DNA of 64,000 nucleotides. Origin: Burkholderiales bacterium (GTDB taxonomy: Bacteria > Pseudomonadota > Gammaproteobacteria > Burkholderiales > JAEUOS01). This document shows positions 16,248-24,707 of the stretch, one piece after another. The translations under genes and the position numbers were made by a program. Where the stretch lies: assembly GCA_016790635.1 (NCBI GenBank), contig JAEUOR010000037.1, forward strand, positions 119,143 through 183,142, in the 5' to 3' direction. A model generated the notes under the pieces. The model was given only the letters and a program-made list of their open reading frames with translations. It did no database searches and was not told the DNA's origin. Each line of letters starts with the position of its first letter. Position 1 is the stretch's first letter.

Positions 16248-17438
16248 GTGCTCATCGACTTTTTCCTCAAGTGCAAGGACGCCGGACTCAAGGTGTCGAC
16301 CAAGGAGTTCCTGGTCCTCCTGGAGTCGCTGCAGAAGAACGTCATCGGCCCCTCGATCGACGAGTTCTACTACCTCTCGCGCATGTGCCTCATCAAGGAC
16401 GAGACCAAGTATGACAAGTACGACCGCGTCTTCGGCGAGTACTTTCGCGGCGTCGATGCGCTGATCGACTTCAAGAAGGAGCTGCCCGAAGACTGGCTGC
16501 GCAAGGTCATCGAGAACAACCTGAGCCCCGAAGAGAAGGCCAAGCTCGAGGCGCTCGGCTGGGACAAGCTCATGGAGGAGCTGAAAAAGCGCCTGGACGA
16601 ACAGAAGGAACGCCACGAAGGCGGGTCGAAATGGATCGGCACGGGTGGCACTTCGCCCTTCGGCGCCTACGGCTACAACCCGCAGGGCATCCGCATCGGC
16701 CAGGCCGGCGGGCGCAATCGCTCCGCGGTCAAGGTCTGGGACCAGCGCAGCTACAAGGACTACGACGACTCGGTCGAGCTCGGCATCCGCAATATCAAGC
16801 TGGCGCTGCGGCGCCTGCGCAAGTTCGCGCGCGAGGGGGCGGCCGACGAGCTCGACATGCCCGACACCATCGAGTCCACGGCCAGGAACGCCGGCTGGCT
16901 GGACATCAAGATGGTCCCCGAGCGCCGGAATACCGTCAAGGTGCTGATGCTGATGGACGTGGGCGGCACCATGGACGACCACATCAAGCAGGCCGAGGAA
17001 CTCTTCTCGGCCTCCAAGAGCGAGTTCAAGCACCTCGAGTACTACTATTTCCACAACTGCGTCTACGACTTCCTCTGGAAGAACAATCGCCGCCGCCACT
17101 CCGAGAAATTCCTCACCTGGGACGTGATCCGCAAGTACAACCGCGACTACAAGCTGATCTTCGTCGGCGATGCGACCATGAGCCCCTACGAGATCCTGCA
17201 GCCCGGCGGCAGCGTCGAGTACAACAACGAGGAGGCGGGCGCGGTGTGGGTGCAGCGTTTCCTCGAGCACTTCAAGAGCGCCGCGTGGCTCAATCCCGAG
17301 CCCGAGCGCGTCTGGGAGTATCGCCAGTCGATCTCGGTGTTGAAGCAGATCATGGGCAACCGCATGTATCCGTTGACCATCGAGGGGCTCGAGCGCGCGA
17401 TCCGGCAGTTGTCGAAAAAGCAGTCAAGCTCGCACTGA
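16248..17438 (+). CDS. VWA domain-containing CoxE-like protein
   Basis: A 396-residue protein of the CoxE/VWA family that partners MoxR ATPases. The first 35 residues are conserved (DFFLKCKDAGLKVSTKEFL), a charged helical region spans about 80-125, and the VWA domain starts near 228. Its metal site reads DVGGT (237-241) instead of DxSxS, so the first serine is lost. The GTG at 16248 has AGGAG at 16236-16240. An in-frame ATG at 16152 lies inside the acetyltransferase gene and gives low-complexity residues, so it is rejected. Function is presumably assembly or activation of a client enzyme with the MoxR ATPase. Confidence 0.88.
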   Translation: MLIDFFLKCKDAGLKVSTKEFLVLLESLQKNVIGPSIDEFYYLSRMCLIKDETKYDKYDRVFGEYFRGVDALIDFKKELPEDWLRKVIENNLSPEEKAKLEALGWDKLMEELKKRLDEQKERHEGGSKWIGTGGTSPFGAYGYNPQGIRIGQAGGRNRSAVKVWDQRSYKDYDDSVELGIRNIKLALRRLRKFAREGAADELDMPDTIESTARNAGWLDIKMVPERRNTVKVLMLMDVGGTMDDHIKQAEELFSASKSEFKHLEYYYFHNCVYDFLWKNNRRRHSEKFLTWDVIRKYNRDYKLIFVGDATMSPYEILQPGGSVEYNNEEAGAVWVQRFLEHFKSAAWLNPEPERVWEYRQSISVLKQIMGNRMYPLTIEGLERAIRQLSKKQSSSH

Positions 17439-17441
17439 GCC

Positions 17442-17468
17442 GCCAGGCGCGTCGGGAACGCGCCTGGC
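17442..17468 (+). terminator. perfect 10-bp hairpin after the MoxR/CoxE operon
   Basis: GCCAGGCGCG (17442-17451) pairs perfectly with CGCGCCTGGC (17459-17468) around a 7-base loop, starting four bases after the CoxE stop. There is no T tract, so it is either an mRNA-stabilising hairpin or part of a rho-dependent end. Confidence 0.45.
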
Positions 17469-17550
17469 AAGACCCGCCGCGCCTCCGGGCGCGCAGCCAT
17501 GACCGGAGGGCAGCGCCGCCCGGCGCGGCAGAGGCGCATGCCGCGCTCCT

Positions 17551-18423
17551 TCACAGCATGCGGCCGTCGCGCGCCAGCGGATCGCGCGCCCGGTAGCCAC
17601 CAGCCTCGACCTGATGGAAAAAGTTGTCCAGGAGCGCGTTGAACGCGGCCGGCTCCTCGAGGTTGCAGGCGTGCCCGGTATTGGGAAGGAAGGAGAGGCC
17701 CGCCATCGGCATGACGCGCTTCAGCGCCACCGAGGCGTCGATGCAGGGCTCGTCCTCGTCGCCGCAGACGATCAGGGTCGGCACCGTGCAGGCGGCGGCC
17801 TCTTTGTTGAAATCGGCCAGCGACGGGCGCTGCGCCTGGTAACCCTTGAGGGTCAGGGCCGAGCCCTTGGCCGAGTGCTGGCGCAACTGGCCGACGAACT
17901 CGGCGAAGCCGCGCGGGTCCTTGTTGCGGTACTGCACGCGCGTGGGCGTGAGCGCGCGCGCATCGGCGCCTTTTTCCCAACCCTCGGCCAAGAGCGTGTC
18001 CGCGGTGGCGCTGGATTCGGATTGAAAGCGCGCGCGCGTGGCCGCCGGTGACCCCGAGCCGATGCCGGCCAAGGTCAGGGACAGCGCACGCTCCGGTGAG
18101 CGCATGCCGAAGTAAAAGGTCGCGAACGCCCCCATCGACAATCCGACCACGTGCGCGCGCTCGATGCCGAAGTGGTCCAGCACCGCCACCACCCCTTCGC
18201 GCTGGCGCTCCCAGGAATAATCCTCGACGCGCCCGGGCACGTCGGAGGGCGGATAGCCGCGCGCGTTGTAGGTGATGGTCCGGTAGCGGCGCGCGAAGTG
18301 GCGCACCTGCGGCTCCCAGGCGCGGGTCTCGCCCAGGAACTCGTGGACGAACAGGATCGGCGTGCCGCTGCCGGTCTCTTCACAGTACAGGCGCACGCCG
18401 TCGGGCGTGGTGGCGTAGGTCAT
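17551..18423 (-). CDS. alpha/beta-fold hydrolase
   Basis: A 290-residue alpha/beta hydrolase without signal peptide. The nucleophile elbow is GLSMGA, the oxyanion region is FVHEFLGETRAWEPQ, the acid lies in VCGDEDE and the catalytic histidine in PNTGHACNLEEPAAFN. This arrangement fits 3-oxoadipate enol-lactonase or related esterases (PcaD-like), but no pathway neighbours support a substrate. A clear AAGGAG lies upstream of its ATG. It diverges from the SOS operon; the LexA box lies about 65 bases upstream of its start, so shared control is possible. Confidence 0.87.
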   Translation of the reverse strand: MTYATTPDGVRLYCEETGSGTPILFVHEFLGETRAWEPQVRHFARRYRTITYNARGYPPSDVPGRVEDYSWERQREGVVAVLDHFGIERAHVVGLSMGAFATFYFGMRSPERALSLTLAGIGSGSPAATRARFQSESSATADTLLAEGWEKGADARALTPTRVQYRNKDPRGFAEFVGQLRQHSAKGSALTLKGYQAQRPSLADFNKEAAACTVPTLIVCGDEDEPCIDASVALKRVMPMAGLSFLPNTGHACNLEEPAAFNALLDNFFHQVEAGGYRARDPLARDGRML

Positions 18424-18486
18424 GAGGCTCCTTTTTGTGCAGCGCAGCGAGGACGGTCAGGGCGGCGCTGAAAAATTTTTATCGAG

Positions 18487-18506
18487 TACTGTACAAAAAA
18501 ACAGTT
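18487..18506 (+). promoter_or_regulatory. LexA operator (SOS box)
   Basis: The core CTGT-N8-ACAG occurs at 18489-18504, with flanking TA before and TT after, close to the gammaproteobacterial/betaproteobacterial LexA consensus TACTGT-N8-ACAGTA. It precedes imuA, imuB and dnaE2, the genes most typically controlled by LexA in bacteria that have this cassette. Confidence 0.9.
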
Positions 18507-18549
18507 ATTGGTGTATGCTGGCTTCCCAGCCACCGACGGTCATGATGCC

Positions 18550-18774
18550 ATGTCTTCCCCGCTTTTTGCCGCAGCCCGCTTTACCGCAGTCCGCCTCCCC
18601 GCATCACGCCTCTCTGCGCCGCGCCCGGCCGCGTCGTGTTTTTCCATCGCGCGCCTGCTGCTGCCGGCCGCCCGGCTCACTGCCTTCCTGCGCAGCGACC
18701 GCGACCGCTGGGTCATGATCGTCTGCGCTTTGGGCTTTTCCCTCCTGACCGGGATCGACTGGCTTGCGGCCTGA
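18550..18774 (+). CDS. small putative membrane protein in the SOS operon leader
   Basis: An open frame of 74 codons starting at the ATG at 18550; in-frame TTG/GTG codons at 18508-18511 could extend it by up to 14 residues. It fills most of the 300-base gap between the LexA box and imuA and ends 36 bases before imuA. The first half is rich in Ala, Pro, Arg and Ser. The last 22 residues form one hydrophobic segment (WVMIVCALGFSLLTGIDWLAA) that could span or dock on the membrane. Third codon positions are strongly G/C in the second half, which favours real coding. I do not recognise a family. A role such as a damage-induced membrane peptide is only a hypothesis. Confidence 0.45.
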   Translation: MSSPLFAAARFTAVRLPASRLSAPRPAASCFSIARLLLPAARLTAFLRSDRDRWVMIVCALGFSLLTGIDWLAA

Positions 18775-18810
18775 GCGTCCTCCCGTTCCTGGTTCGCACC
18801 GCCCGTCGCC

Positions 18811-19614
18811 ATGGGGCAGGCCCCCTCTCCCGCCATCGCCGTCGATCCGGACGCCGGTCTTGATACCGGCTTGGACTCCGGCCGGGGCCTCTTGTGGCGC
18901 GGCAGCGACCTGGCGCACGTGCGCCCCGGGTTCGCGACCGGCTTCGCATCGCTGGACGCCGAACTGCCCGGCGGCGGCTGGCCGGCGGGGGCACTCACCG
19001 AGGTGCTGCACCACGCCGCCGGCATCGGTGAATTACGTCTTTTCTTTCCCGCGCTTGCGCAGCTGACCCGCGCCGGCTCGCCGGTCTTTTTGCTTGCCCC
19101 GCCGTGGCGCCCTTACGCCCCGGCCTTTGCCAGTGCCGGCATCGCCCTGCCCCTGATCACCGTGGTCCGCCCGGCGCGCCCGCAGGAAGCGCTGTGGGCC
19201 GGTGAACAAATCCTCAAGACCTTGAGCGACGGCGCGCTCCTGGCCTGGCCGCAGATGCTCAAACCCCAGGACGCGCGACGCCTGCAGTTGGCCGCCGAAG
19301 GCAAACCCGTGCTTGCGGTGCTGATGCGCCCGGCCGCCAGCGCCGGCCAAGCCACCCCGGCGGCATTGCGCGTCGCGCTTGACGCCATTCCCGGGCAATT
19401 GCGCCTGCGCATCCTCAAGCGCCGCGGCGGCACGCTCGCGCGCCCCATCGCCCTGGTGCCGCCCGGCGTGCCCGCAACCCCCGCCACCGTACCGCCCAGC
19501 CCCACAGCCCCCGCCCTTTCGTCCCACCGCACCCCGCCCGACCTCCATGTTGTGGACCGCGATACACTTAAGCGACCTGACGCTCGACGCGATCGCCTCG
19601 GCACGCACGCTTGA
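18811..19614 (+). CDS. imuA: ImuA, SOS mutagenesis accessory protein
   Basis: A 267-residue ImuA protein (often labelled SulA-like or RecA-like), which works with ImuB and DnaE2 in damage-induced translesion synthesis. The segment FATGFASLDAELPGGGWPAGALTEVL is the family signature and resembles the start of the RecA ATPase core, but no Walker A lysine is visible. The ending is Pro/Ala-rich and weakly conserved. Its 3' end overlaps imuB by 68 bases in another frame. The gene is under the LexA box at 18487-18506. Confidence 0.88.
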   Translation: MGQAPSPAIAVDPDAGLDTGLDSGRGLLWRGSDLAHVRPGFATGFASLDAELPGGGWPAGALTEVLHHAAGIGELRLFFPALAQLTRAGSPVFLLAPPWRPYAPAFASAGIALPLITVVRPARPQEALWAGEQILKTLSDGALLAWPQMLKPQDARRLQLAAEGKPVLAVLMRPAASAGQATPAALRVALDAIPGQLRLRILKRRGGTLARPIALVPPGVPATPATVPPSPTAPALSSHRTPPDLHVVDRDTLKRPDARRDRLGTHA

Positions 19615-21154
19615 GCGCGCCTTCGCGGTCGTCGAGCGCCGGCGCATCGCCGCCGCCAACCCGGCCGCGCGCGCGCAGGGCGTGCGGCCCGGGCAGACCC
19701 TGGCCGCCGCGCAGGCCTTGGCACCGGCGCTCGCCTTCAGCGAACGCGACGCCGCGCGCGAAGCCGCCGCACTCGATACCCTGAGTCTGGCGATGCTGCA
19801 ATTCACCTCGCACGTGGCGCCGCTGCCGCCACAAGGCCTGGTGCTGGAGACCGGCGGCAGCGCGGCCCTGTTCGGCGGCCTGTCCGCGCTCGTCCAGAGC
19901 ATCGCCTCTGAAGTGGCGGCGCAGGGCTTCAGCGCGACGCTGGCCAGCGCGCCCACGCCGACCGGCGCCATGCTCCTGGCAGCCAGCGGTTTTGCCGAGA
20001 CCTGCAGCACGCCTGAACAATTGCGGCGCGCCCTGCCCGGCCTGCCCGCCGCCTCGCTCGGCAGCGCGGCCGGGTTCGCCGCCACCTTCGCGGGCCTGGG
20101 GATACAGCGCATCGCCGACCTGCTGGCCCTGCCGCGCGACGGACTGGCGCGACGCTTCGGCACCCATCTGGTCGACGAACTCGACCGCGCCTTCGGCCAC
20201 CGGCCCGACCCGGTTGCGCCGCTCGTCCCGCCGGAGACGTTTCGCAGCGCCATTGCACTGCCGGCGCCGGCCGAGTCGGCCGGTGCGCTGCTCTTCGCCT
20301 GCCAGCGCGCGCTGCGCCAGCTCGAGGGCTTTTTGCGCGCCGGGCAAAAAGCCCTCGAACACATCGACCTCACGCTGCACTACGAACGCACCACGCGCAG
20401 CGATGCGGCGCAAACCACGCACACGCTGACCCTCAGCTTCTTCGAGCCGACCGCGAGTGCCGCGCGCTTCGGCCTGATCCTGCGCGAGCACCTGGACCGG
20501 CTGACCCTTGCCGCACGCGTCGAGCGCATCGTCGTCTGCGCACCGACGCTGCTGGAAGCCACGCCGGCGAGTGCCTCGCTGCTGCCGGCCGCTGCGCGCC
20601 CCGGCGGCGGGCTCATGGCGCTCCTGGAGCGATTGCAGGCGCGCCTGGGCGCCAGCGCGATCCACGGCCTGGCCGTCGGGCCCGACCACCGTCCCGCGCA
20701 CGCGACCGCCGAACCAATGCGCGAGCGCCCGGTAGCGACGCGCGGCAAGCCGGCGCAAGCCGTGCCGCCTCGATCGACCTCACCCCAAGCCGCGTCGGTG
20801 CAGGCTGCGCCGGCACCGATGCACGCGGCCGTGCCGCAGTCAACACCCCTCGCCACCGGCACACCCGGGAAGCGCTTCGCTGAGCCCCTCCTGCCCTGCG
20901 CACCGACCTTCGGCCCGCGCCCGGTGTGGCTGGTCGAACCGGCCAGGCCGCTGGCGGAAGTCGGCGGCAAGCCGCACCACGACGGCCCGCTCACCCTGGT
21001 GGCCGGCCCCGAGCGCATCGAGTCCGGCTGGTGGGACGGGGCGCCGGTCATGCGCGACTACTTCATCGCACAAAACCCGGCGCACGCGCTTGTATGGATT
21101 TTCCGCGAGCGGCGCGAGCCGCTGGGGTGGTTTTTGCAGGGGGTGTTCGCGTGA
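19547..21154 (+). CDS. imuB: ImuB, catalytically inactive Y-family DNA polymerase homologue
   Basis: A 535-residue ImuB (DinP-like) protein, the hub that joins DnaE2, ImuA and the beta clamp in the mutasome. The Y-family fold is recognisable, but the catalytic acids are missing: the first motif reads AIHLSDL in place of a DxD site, and the second reads LVLETGGSAALFGG in place of the SIDE motif. This is usual for ImuB. A long Pro/Ala linker (about 400-450) precedes the conserved C-terminus (WWDGAPVMRDYFIAQNP, ending FLQGVFA). I do not see a clear QLxLF clamp-binding motif. The ATG at 19547 (MLWTAIHL) is the family start; the longer open frame from 19379 is an artefact within imuA. Confidence 0.9.
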   Translation: MLWTAIHLSDLTLDAIASARTLERAFAVVERRRIAAANPAARAQGVRPGQTLAAAQALAPALAFSERDAAREAAALDTLSLAMLQFTSHVAPLPPQGLVLETGGSAALFGGLSALVQSIASEVAAQGFSATLASAPTPTGAMLLAASGFAETCSTPEQLRRALPGLPAASLGSAAGFAATFAGLGIQRIADLLALPRDGLARRFGTHLVDELDRAFGHRPDPVAPLVPPETFRSAIALPAPAESAGALLFACQRALRQLEGFLRAGQKALEHIDLTLHYERTTRSDAAQTTHTLTLSFFEPTASAARFGLILREHLDRLTLAARVERIVVCAPTLLEATPASASLLPAAARPGGGLMALLERLQARLGASAIHGLAVGPDHRPAHATAEPMRERPVATRGKPAQAVPPRSTSPQAASVQAAPAPMHAAVPQSTPLATGTPGKRFAEPLLPCAPTFGPRPVWLVEPARPLAEVGGKPHHDGPLTLVAGPERIESGWWDGAPVMRDYFIAQNPAHALVWIFRERREPLGWFLQGVFA

Positions 21155-21193
21155 AGCAGCGATGCCTTGCCAAGACATCTCACCGATACAAGC

Positions 21194-21345
21194 ATGAACG
21201 TCCGCCCGGCTGATCTGGCGCGCCGGCTCGGCACGACGCCGCAGGCGGTCAACCGGCTGACGACCCTGCGGCACGCGACCAAGATCGACGGGCTGGTCGA
21301 TGATTCCAGGCTTTGGGCAAGCGGCTTGAGTTCCGCGTGACATGA
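21194..21345 (+). pseudogene. HicB-type antitoxin C-terminal remnant, frameshifted
   Basis: The 202-base gap between imuB and dnaE2 encodes, from 21194, a segment starting MNVRPADLARRLGTTPQAVN and continuing RLTTLRHATKIDGLVD. This closely resembles the C-terminal helix-turn-helix of HicB antitoxins. The frame then breaks near 21301-21306. After one missing base the next frame reads FQALGKRLEFRVT and stops at 21343-21345, exactly as intact HicB proteins end. The N-terminal RNase-H-like domain and any hicA toxin gene are absent. It is best seen as a decayed gene fragment; whether it is translated as a 48-residue peptide in the first frame is unknown. Confidence 0.72.
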
Positions 21346-21355
21346 GTCGATCCGC

Positions 21356-24300
21356 TTGGCCCATTCCCTGCCGCCTTTCTGCGAGCTCCACTGCCTCTCG
21401 AACTTCTCGTTCCTGCGTGGCGCCTCCTCGGCTGCCGAACTCATGGAGCGTGCCCACAAGCTGGGCTACACGGCGCTGGCCATCACCGACGAATGCTCGC
21501 TGGCCGGTATCGTGCGCGCGCACGAGGCAGCCGTCGAGTGGGGTTTCAAGCTCATCATCGGCGCCGAGTTCCGCTTCACGCTCGACGAAGCCGCGGCACG
21601 GCGCGGCGGGCCGTCGCCGCCCGCCTCGCGCATCGTCCTCCTGGCACAGTCGCAGGCCGGTTACGAGAACCTCTGCGCGCTGATCACGCGCGCGCGTGCG
21701 CGCAGCGTCAAGGGCGCGTACGCGTTCTCGCGTGCCGACCTGGACCAGCCGGCCGATCCGGACGGCAGCGCCGGCCCGGACGCCGCCGCCGACCTCACCG
21801 ACCTCATCTGCCTGTACGTCCCCGACCTGCCGGTGCGCGTCCCGCAGGCCGCCGACGAGGCCGCCCTCGCCGGCGCGCTCGCCACCGACTGCGCGCGCAT
21901 CGCGGCATGCTTTCCCGGCCGCACCTGGGTCGCCGGCGCGCTCACCGCCGGGCCCAACGATCGCGCCAACCGCGCCCTCATCGAAGCGCTCGCGCAAACG
22001 ACGGCGCTGCCCATCGTCGCCGCCAACGGCGTCCTCATGCATGCGCGCGCGCGCAAGCCCCTGCACGACGTGCTCGTCGCCACACGTCTCAAACGTCCGA
22101 TCGCCGACTGCGGCCACGCGCTCGAGCCCAACGCCGAGCGCCACCTGCGCACGCGCATGGTCTTGTCGCGCCTCTACCCGCCCGCCTGGCTGGAAGAGAC
22201 GCTCGCCATCGCGCGCGCCTGCAACTTCTCTTTGGACCAGATCAAGTACGAATACCCGCAGGAAATCGTGCCGCCAGGCGTGACCCCGGCGGCCCACCTG
22301 CGCGAACTGACGCGGCGCGGCCTGGCGTGGCGCTATCCCGAGGGCGCGCCGGCCGCGGTGGCCGCGCAGGTCGAGCACGAGCTCGCACTCATCGCCGAGC
22401 TCGGCTACGAGGCCTACTTCCTCACCGTCTACGACATCGTCGCTTTCGCGCGCGGAGAAAGCATCCTCTGCCAGGGGCGCGGCTCGGCGGCCAACTCGGC
22501 CGTCTGCTACTGCCTGGGTGTGACCGAGGTCGATCCCTCGCGCGGCACCCTGCTCTTCGAGCGCTTCATTTCGAAGGAACGCAACGAACCGCCGGACATC
22601 GACGTCGACTTCGAGCACGAGCGCCGCGAAGAGGTGATGCAGTACATCTACCGCAAGTACGGCCGCGACCGCGCGGCGCTCGCGGCCGCGGTCGCCACCT
22701 ACCGGCCCAAGAGTGCGATCCGCGATGTCGGCCGCGCGCTCGGCCTCTCGCCCGACCAGCTGGAACGCCTGTCACGCGGCCTGGCCTGGTGGGATCGGCG
22801 CGACGATCTGCCCGAACGCATGCGCGAGGCCGGGCTTGACCCGCAGTCCCTGCAGGTCAAGCATCTGGTTGCGCTGGCCACGCAGCTGATCGGCTTTCCG
22901 CGCCATTTGTCGCAGCACTCGGGCGGCTTCGTGATCGTGCGCGAGAGCCTCGCGAAGTTTGTCCCGGTCGAAAACGCCGCCATGGCCGAGCGCACCGTGA
23001 TCCAGTGGGACAAGGACGACCTCGAGGCCGTGGGCCTGCTCAAGGTCGACGTGCTGGCGCTGGGCATGCTCTCGGCGATCCGCCGCACGCTGAACCTCTT
23101 GGCCGAACGCCGCGCTGCGCCGCTGCCGATGATGGCCATCCCGAAGGAGAACCGTCACGTCTACGACATGCTTTGCCGCGGTGAATCGATGGGCGTCTTC
23201 CAGGTCGAGTCGCGCGCGCAGATGAGCATGCTGCCGCGCCTAGCGCCGCGCGAGTTCTACGACCTGGTCATCGAGGTCGCGATCGTGCGTCCAGGGCCCA
23301 TCCAGGGCGGCATGGTTCACCCCTACCTGCGCCGCCGCCAGGGGCTGGAGAAGGTGACTTATCCGTCGCCGGCGGTGCAGAAGGTCCTGGAGCGCACGCT
23401 CGGCGTGTCGATCTTCCAGGAGCAGGTCATGCAGCTGGCCGTGGTCGCCGCCGGCTTCACGCCGGGCGAGGCCGACCAGCTGCGCCGCGCCATGGCGGCC
23501 TGGAAGCGCAAGGGCGGGCTCACGCCCTTCGAGGCACGCTTGAAGAACGGCATGGCCAAGCGCGGCTACGCTCCCGAGTGGGCCGAGCAGATCTATCGCC
23601 AGATGCTGGGCTTCGGCGAATACGGCTTTCCCGAGAGTCACGCGGCGTCCTTCGCGCTCCTGGTCTACGTGTCGTCCTGGCTCAAGTGCTTCGAGCCAGC
23701 GGCGTTCTTTTGCGCGCTCGTCAACAGCCAGCCGATGGGCTTCTACACTCCCTCGCAACTACTGCAGGAGGCGCGCCGCCTGGGGATCAAGGTGCAGCCG
23801 GTGGACGTGACCGTGAGCCAAGCCGACTGCACCCTGGAAGACGATGCGGCCGCGCGCGAGCGCTGGCGCACGGCGCTGGCCGCGACCCTGGCCGCCCCGC
23901 CGGGCGCAGAGGACACCGCTGCCAACCCGGCGCCGGACATGCGTCACCAGCCGGCCATACGCTTGGGCCTGCGGCTGGTCAAACACTTGTCGGCGGCGGC
24001 CGTCGGACGCATCGTCGCCGCGCGGCAGGAGCGGGCCTATGACGATGTGGATGATCTGGTGCGCCGCGCGGAACTCGACCGCGGCGACCGCGAGGCGCTC
24101 TCCGCCGCCGACGCGCTGGCCACCCTGGCCGGCCATCGCCGCCAGGCCCTGTGGCAGGTGGCCGGTATCGAAGCGCCGCTGGCCCTCTTGCCCGCCACCG
24201 CCACGCCCGAGAGCAGAGCCACCCTGCCGGCTCCCGCCGAGGGCGACGAGATCATCGCCGATTACGCCACCACCGGCTTGACGCTCCGGCGCCACCCGCT

Positions 24301-24655
24301 GGCGCTGCTGCGCCCGCTACTCACCAAGCGGCGCCTGGCCAACTCCGCCGAGCTTGCCGCCTACCCGCACAAGCGCCTGGCACGCGCGGCCGGCATCGTC
24401 GTCAACCGCCAGCGTCCCGAGACCGCCAAGGGCGTCATCTTCCTGACCCTGGAAGACGAGACCGGCAACATCAACGTGGTGTGCTGGCCGCATGTGATCG
24501 AACGCGCGCGGCGCGAAATCCTCACCGCGCGCCTGCTCACCGTCTACGGCGTCTGGGAGACTGACGGCAAGGTCCATCACCTGATCGCCAAGCGCGTTGT
24601 CGACGATACGGCGCTATTGGGGCGGCTGGCGACGCGGTCGCGGGACTTTCATTGA
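21356..24655 (+). CDS. dnaE2: error-prone DNA polymerase III alpha subunit DnaE2 (ImuC)
   Basis: A 1099-residue C-family polymerase, the catalytic subunit of the SOS mutasome. The PHP domain starts at once (ELHCLSNFSFLRGAS, near residues 10-24). The polymerase active site is PDIDVDF at 413-419 with the third aspartate in LLKVDVLALGML. A helix-hairpin-helix segment lies near 870-910, and a C-terminal OB domain near 1010-1070 (RQRPETAKGVIFLTLEDETGNINVV). It lacks the tau-binding extension of replicative DnaE. The only in-frame start that keeps the PHP N-terminus is the TTG at 21356, with no good Shine-Dalgarno, possibly because the HicB remnant directly upstream altered the leader. It is the last gene of the LexA-controlled cassette. 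Confidence 0.93.
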   Translation: MAHSLPPFCELHCLSNFSFLRGASSAAELMERAHKLGYTALAITDECSLAGIVRAHEAAVEWGFKLIIGAEFRFTLDEAAARRGGPSPPASRIVLLAQSQAGYENLCALITRARARSVKGAYAFSRADLDQPADPDGSAGPDAAADLTDLICLYVPDLPVRVPQAADEAALAGALATDCARIAACFPGRTWVAGALTAGPNDRANRALIEALAQTTALPIVAANGVLMHARARKPLHDVLVATRLKRPIADCGHALEPNAERHLRTRMVLSRLYPPAWLEETLAIARACNFSLDQIKYEYPQEIVPPGVTPAAHLRELTRRGLAWRYPEGAPAAVAAQVEHELALIAELGYEAYFLTVYDIVAFARGESILCQGRGSAANSAVCYCLGVTEVDPSRGTLLFERFISKERNEPPDIDVDFEHERREEVMQYIYRKYGRDRAALAAAVATYRPKSAIRDVGRALGLSPDQLERLSRGLAWWDRRDDLPERMREAGLDPQSLQVKHLVALATQLIGFPRHLSQHSGGFVIVRESLAKFVPVENAAMAERTVIQWDKDDLEAVGLLKVDVLALGMLSAIRRTLNLLAERRAAPLPMMAIPKENRHVYDMLCRGESMGVFQVESRAQMSMLPRLAPREFYDLVIEVAIVRPGPIQGGMVHPYLRRRQGLEKVTYPSPAVQKVLERTLGVSIFQEQVMQLAVVAAGFTPGEADQLRRAMAAWKRKGGLTPFEARLKNGMAKRGYAPEWAEQIYRQMLGFGEYGFPESHAASFALLVYVSSWLKCFEPAAFFCALVNSQPMGFYTPSQLLQEARRLGIKVQPVDVTVSQADCTLEDDAAARERWRTALAATLAAPPGAEDTAANPAPDMRHQPAIRLGLRLVKHLSAAAVGRIVAARQERAYDDVDDLVRRAELDRGDREALSAADALATLAGHRRQALWQVAGIEAPLALLPATATPESRATLPAPAEGDEIIADYATTGLTLRRHPLALLRPLLTKRRLANSAELAAYPHKRLARAAGIVVNRQRPETAKGVIFLTLEDETGNINVVCWPHVIERARREILTARLLTVYGVWETDGKVHHLIAKRVVDDTALLGRLATRSRDFH

Positions 24656-24707
24656 CCCGCAGCAGGCAGAAAAGGCAGCGGCCGCCCACCACCATGCGCA
24701 GTCGCGC

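Noticed and set aside
19379..19546. N-terminal extension of ImuB inside imuA
   Set aside because: The extra residues are Pro/Arg low-complexity and come from the imuA coding region read in another frame; MLWTAIHL at 19547 is the conserved start.
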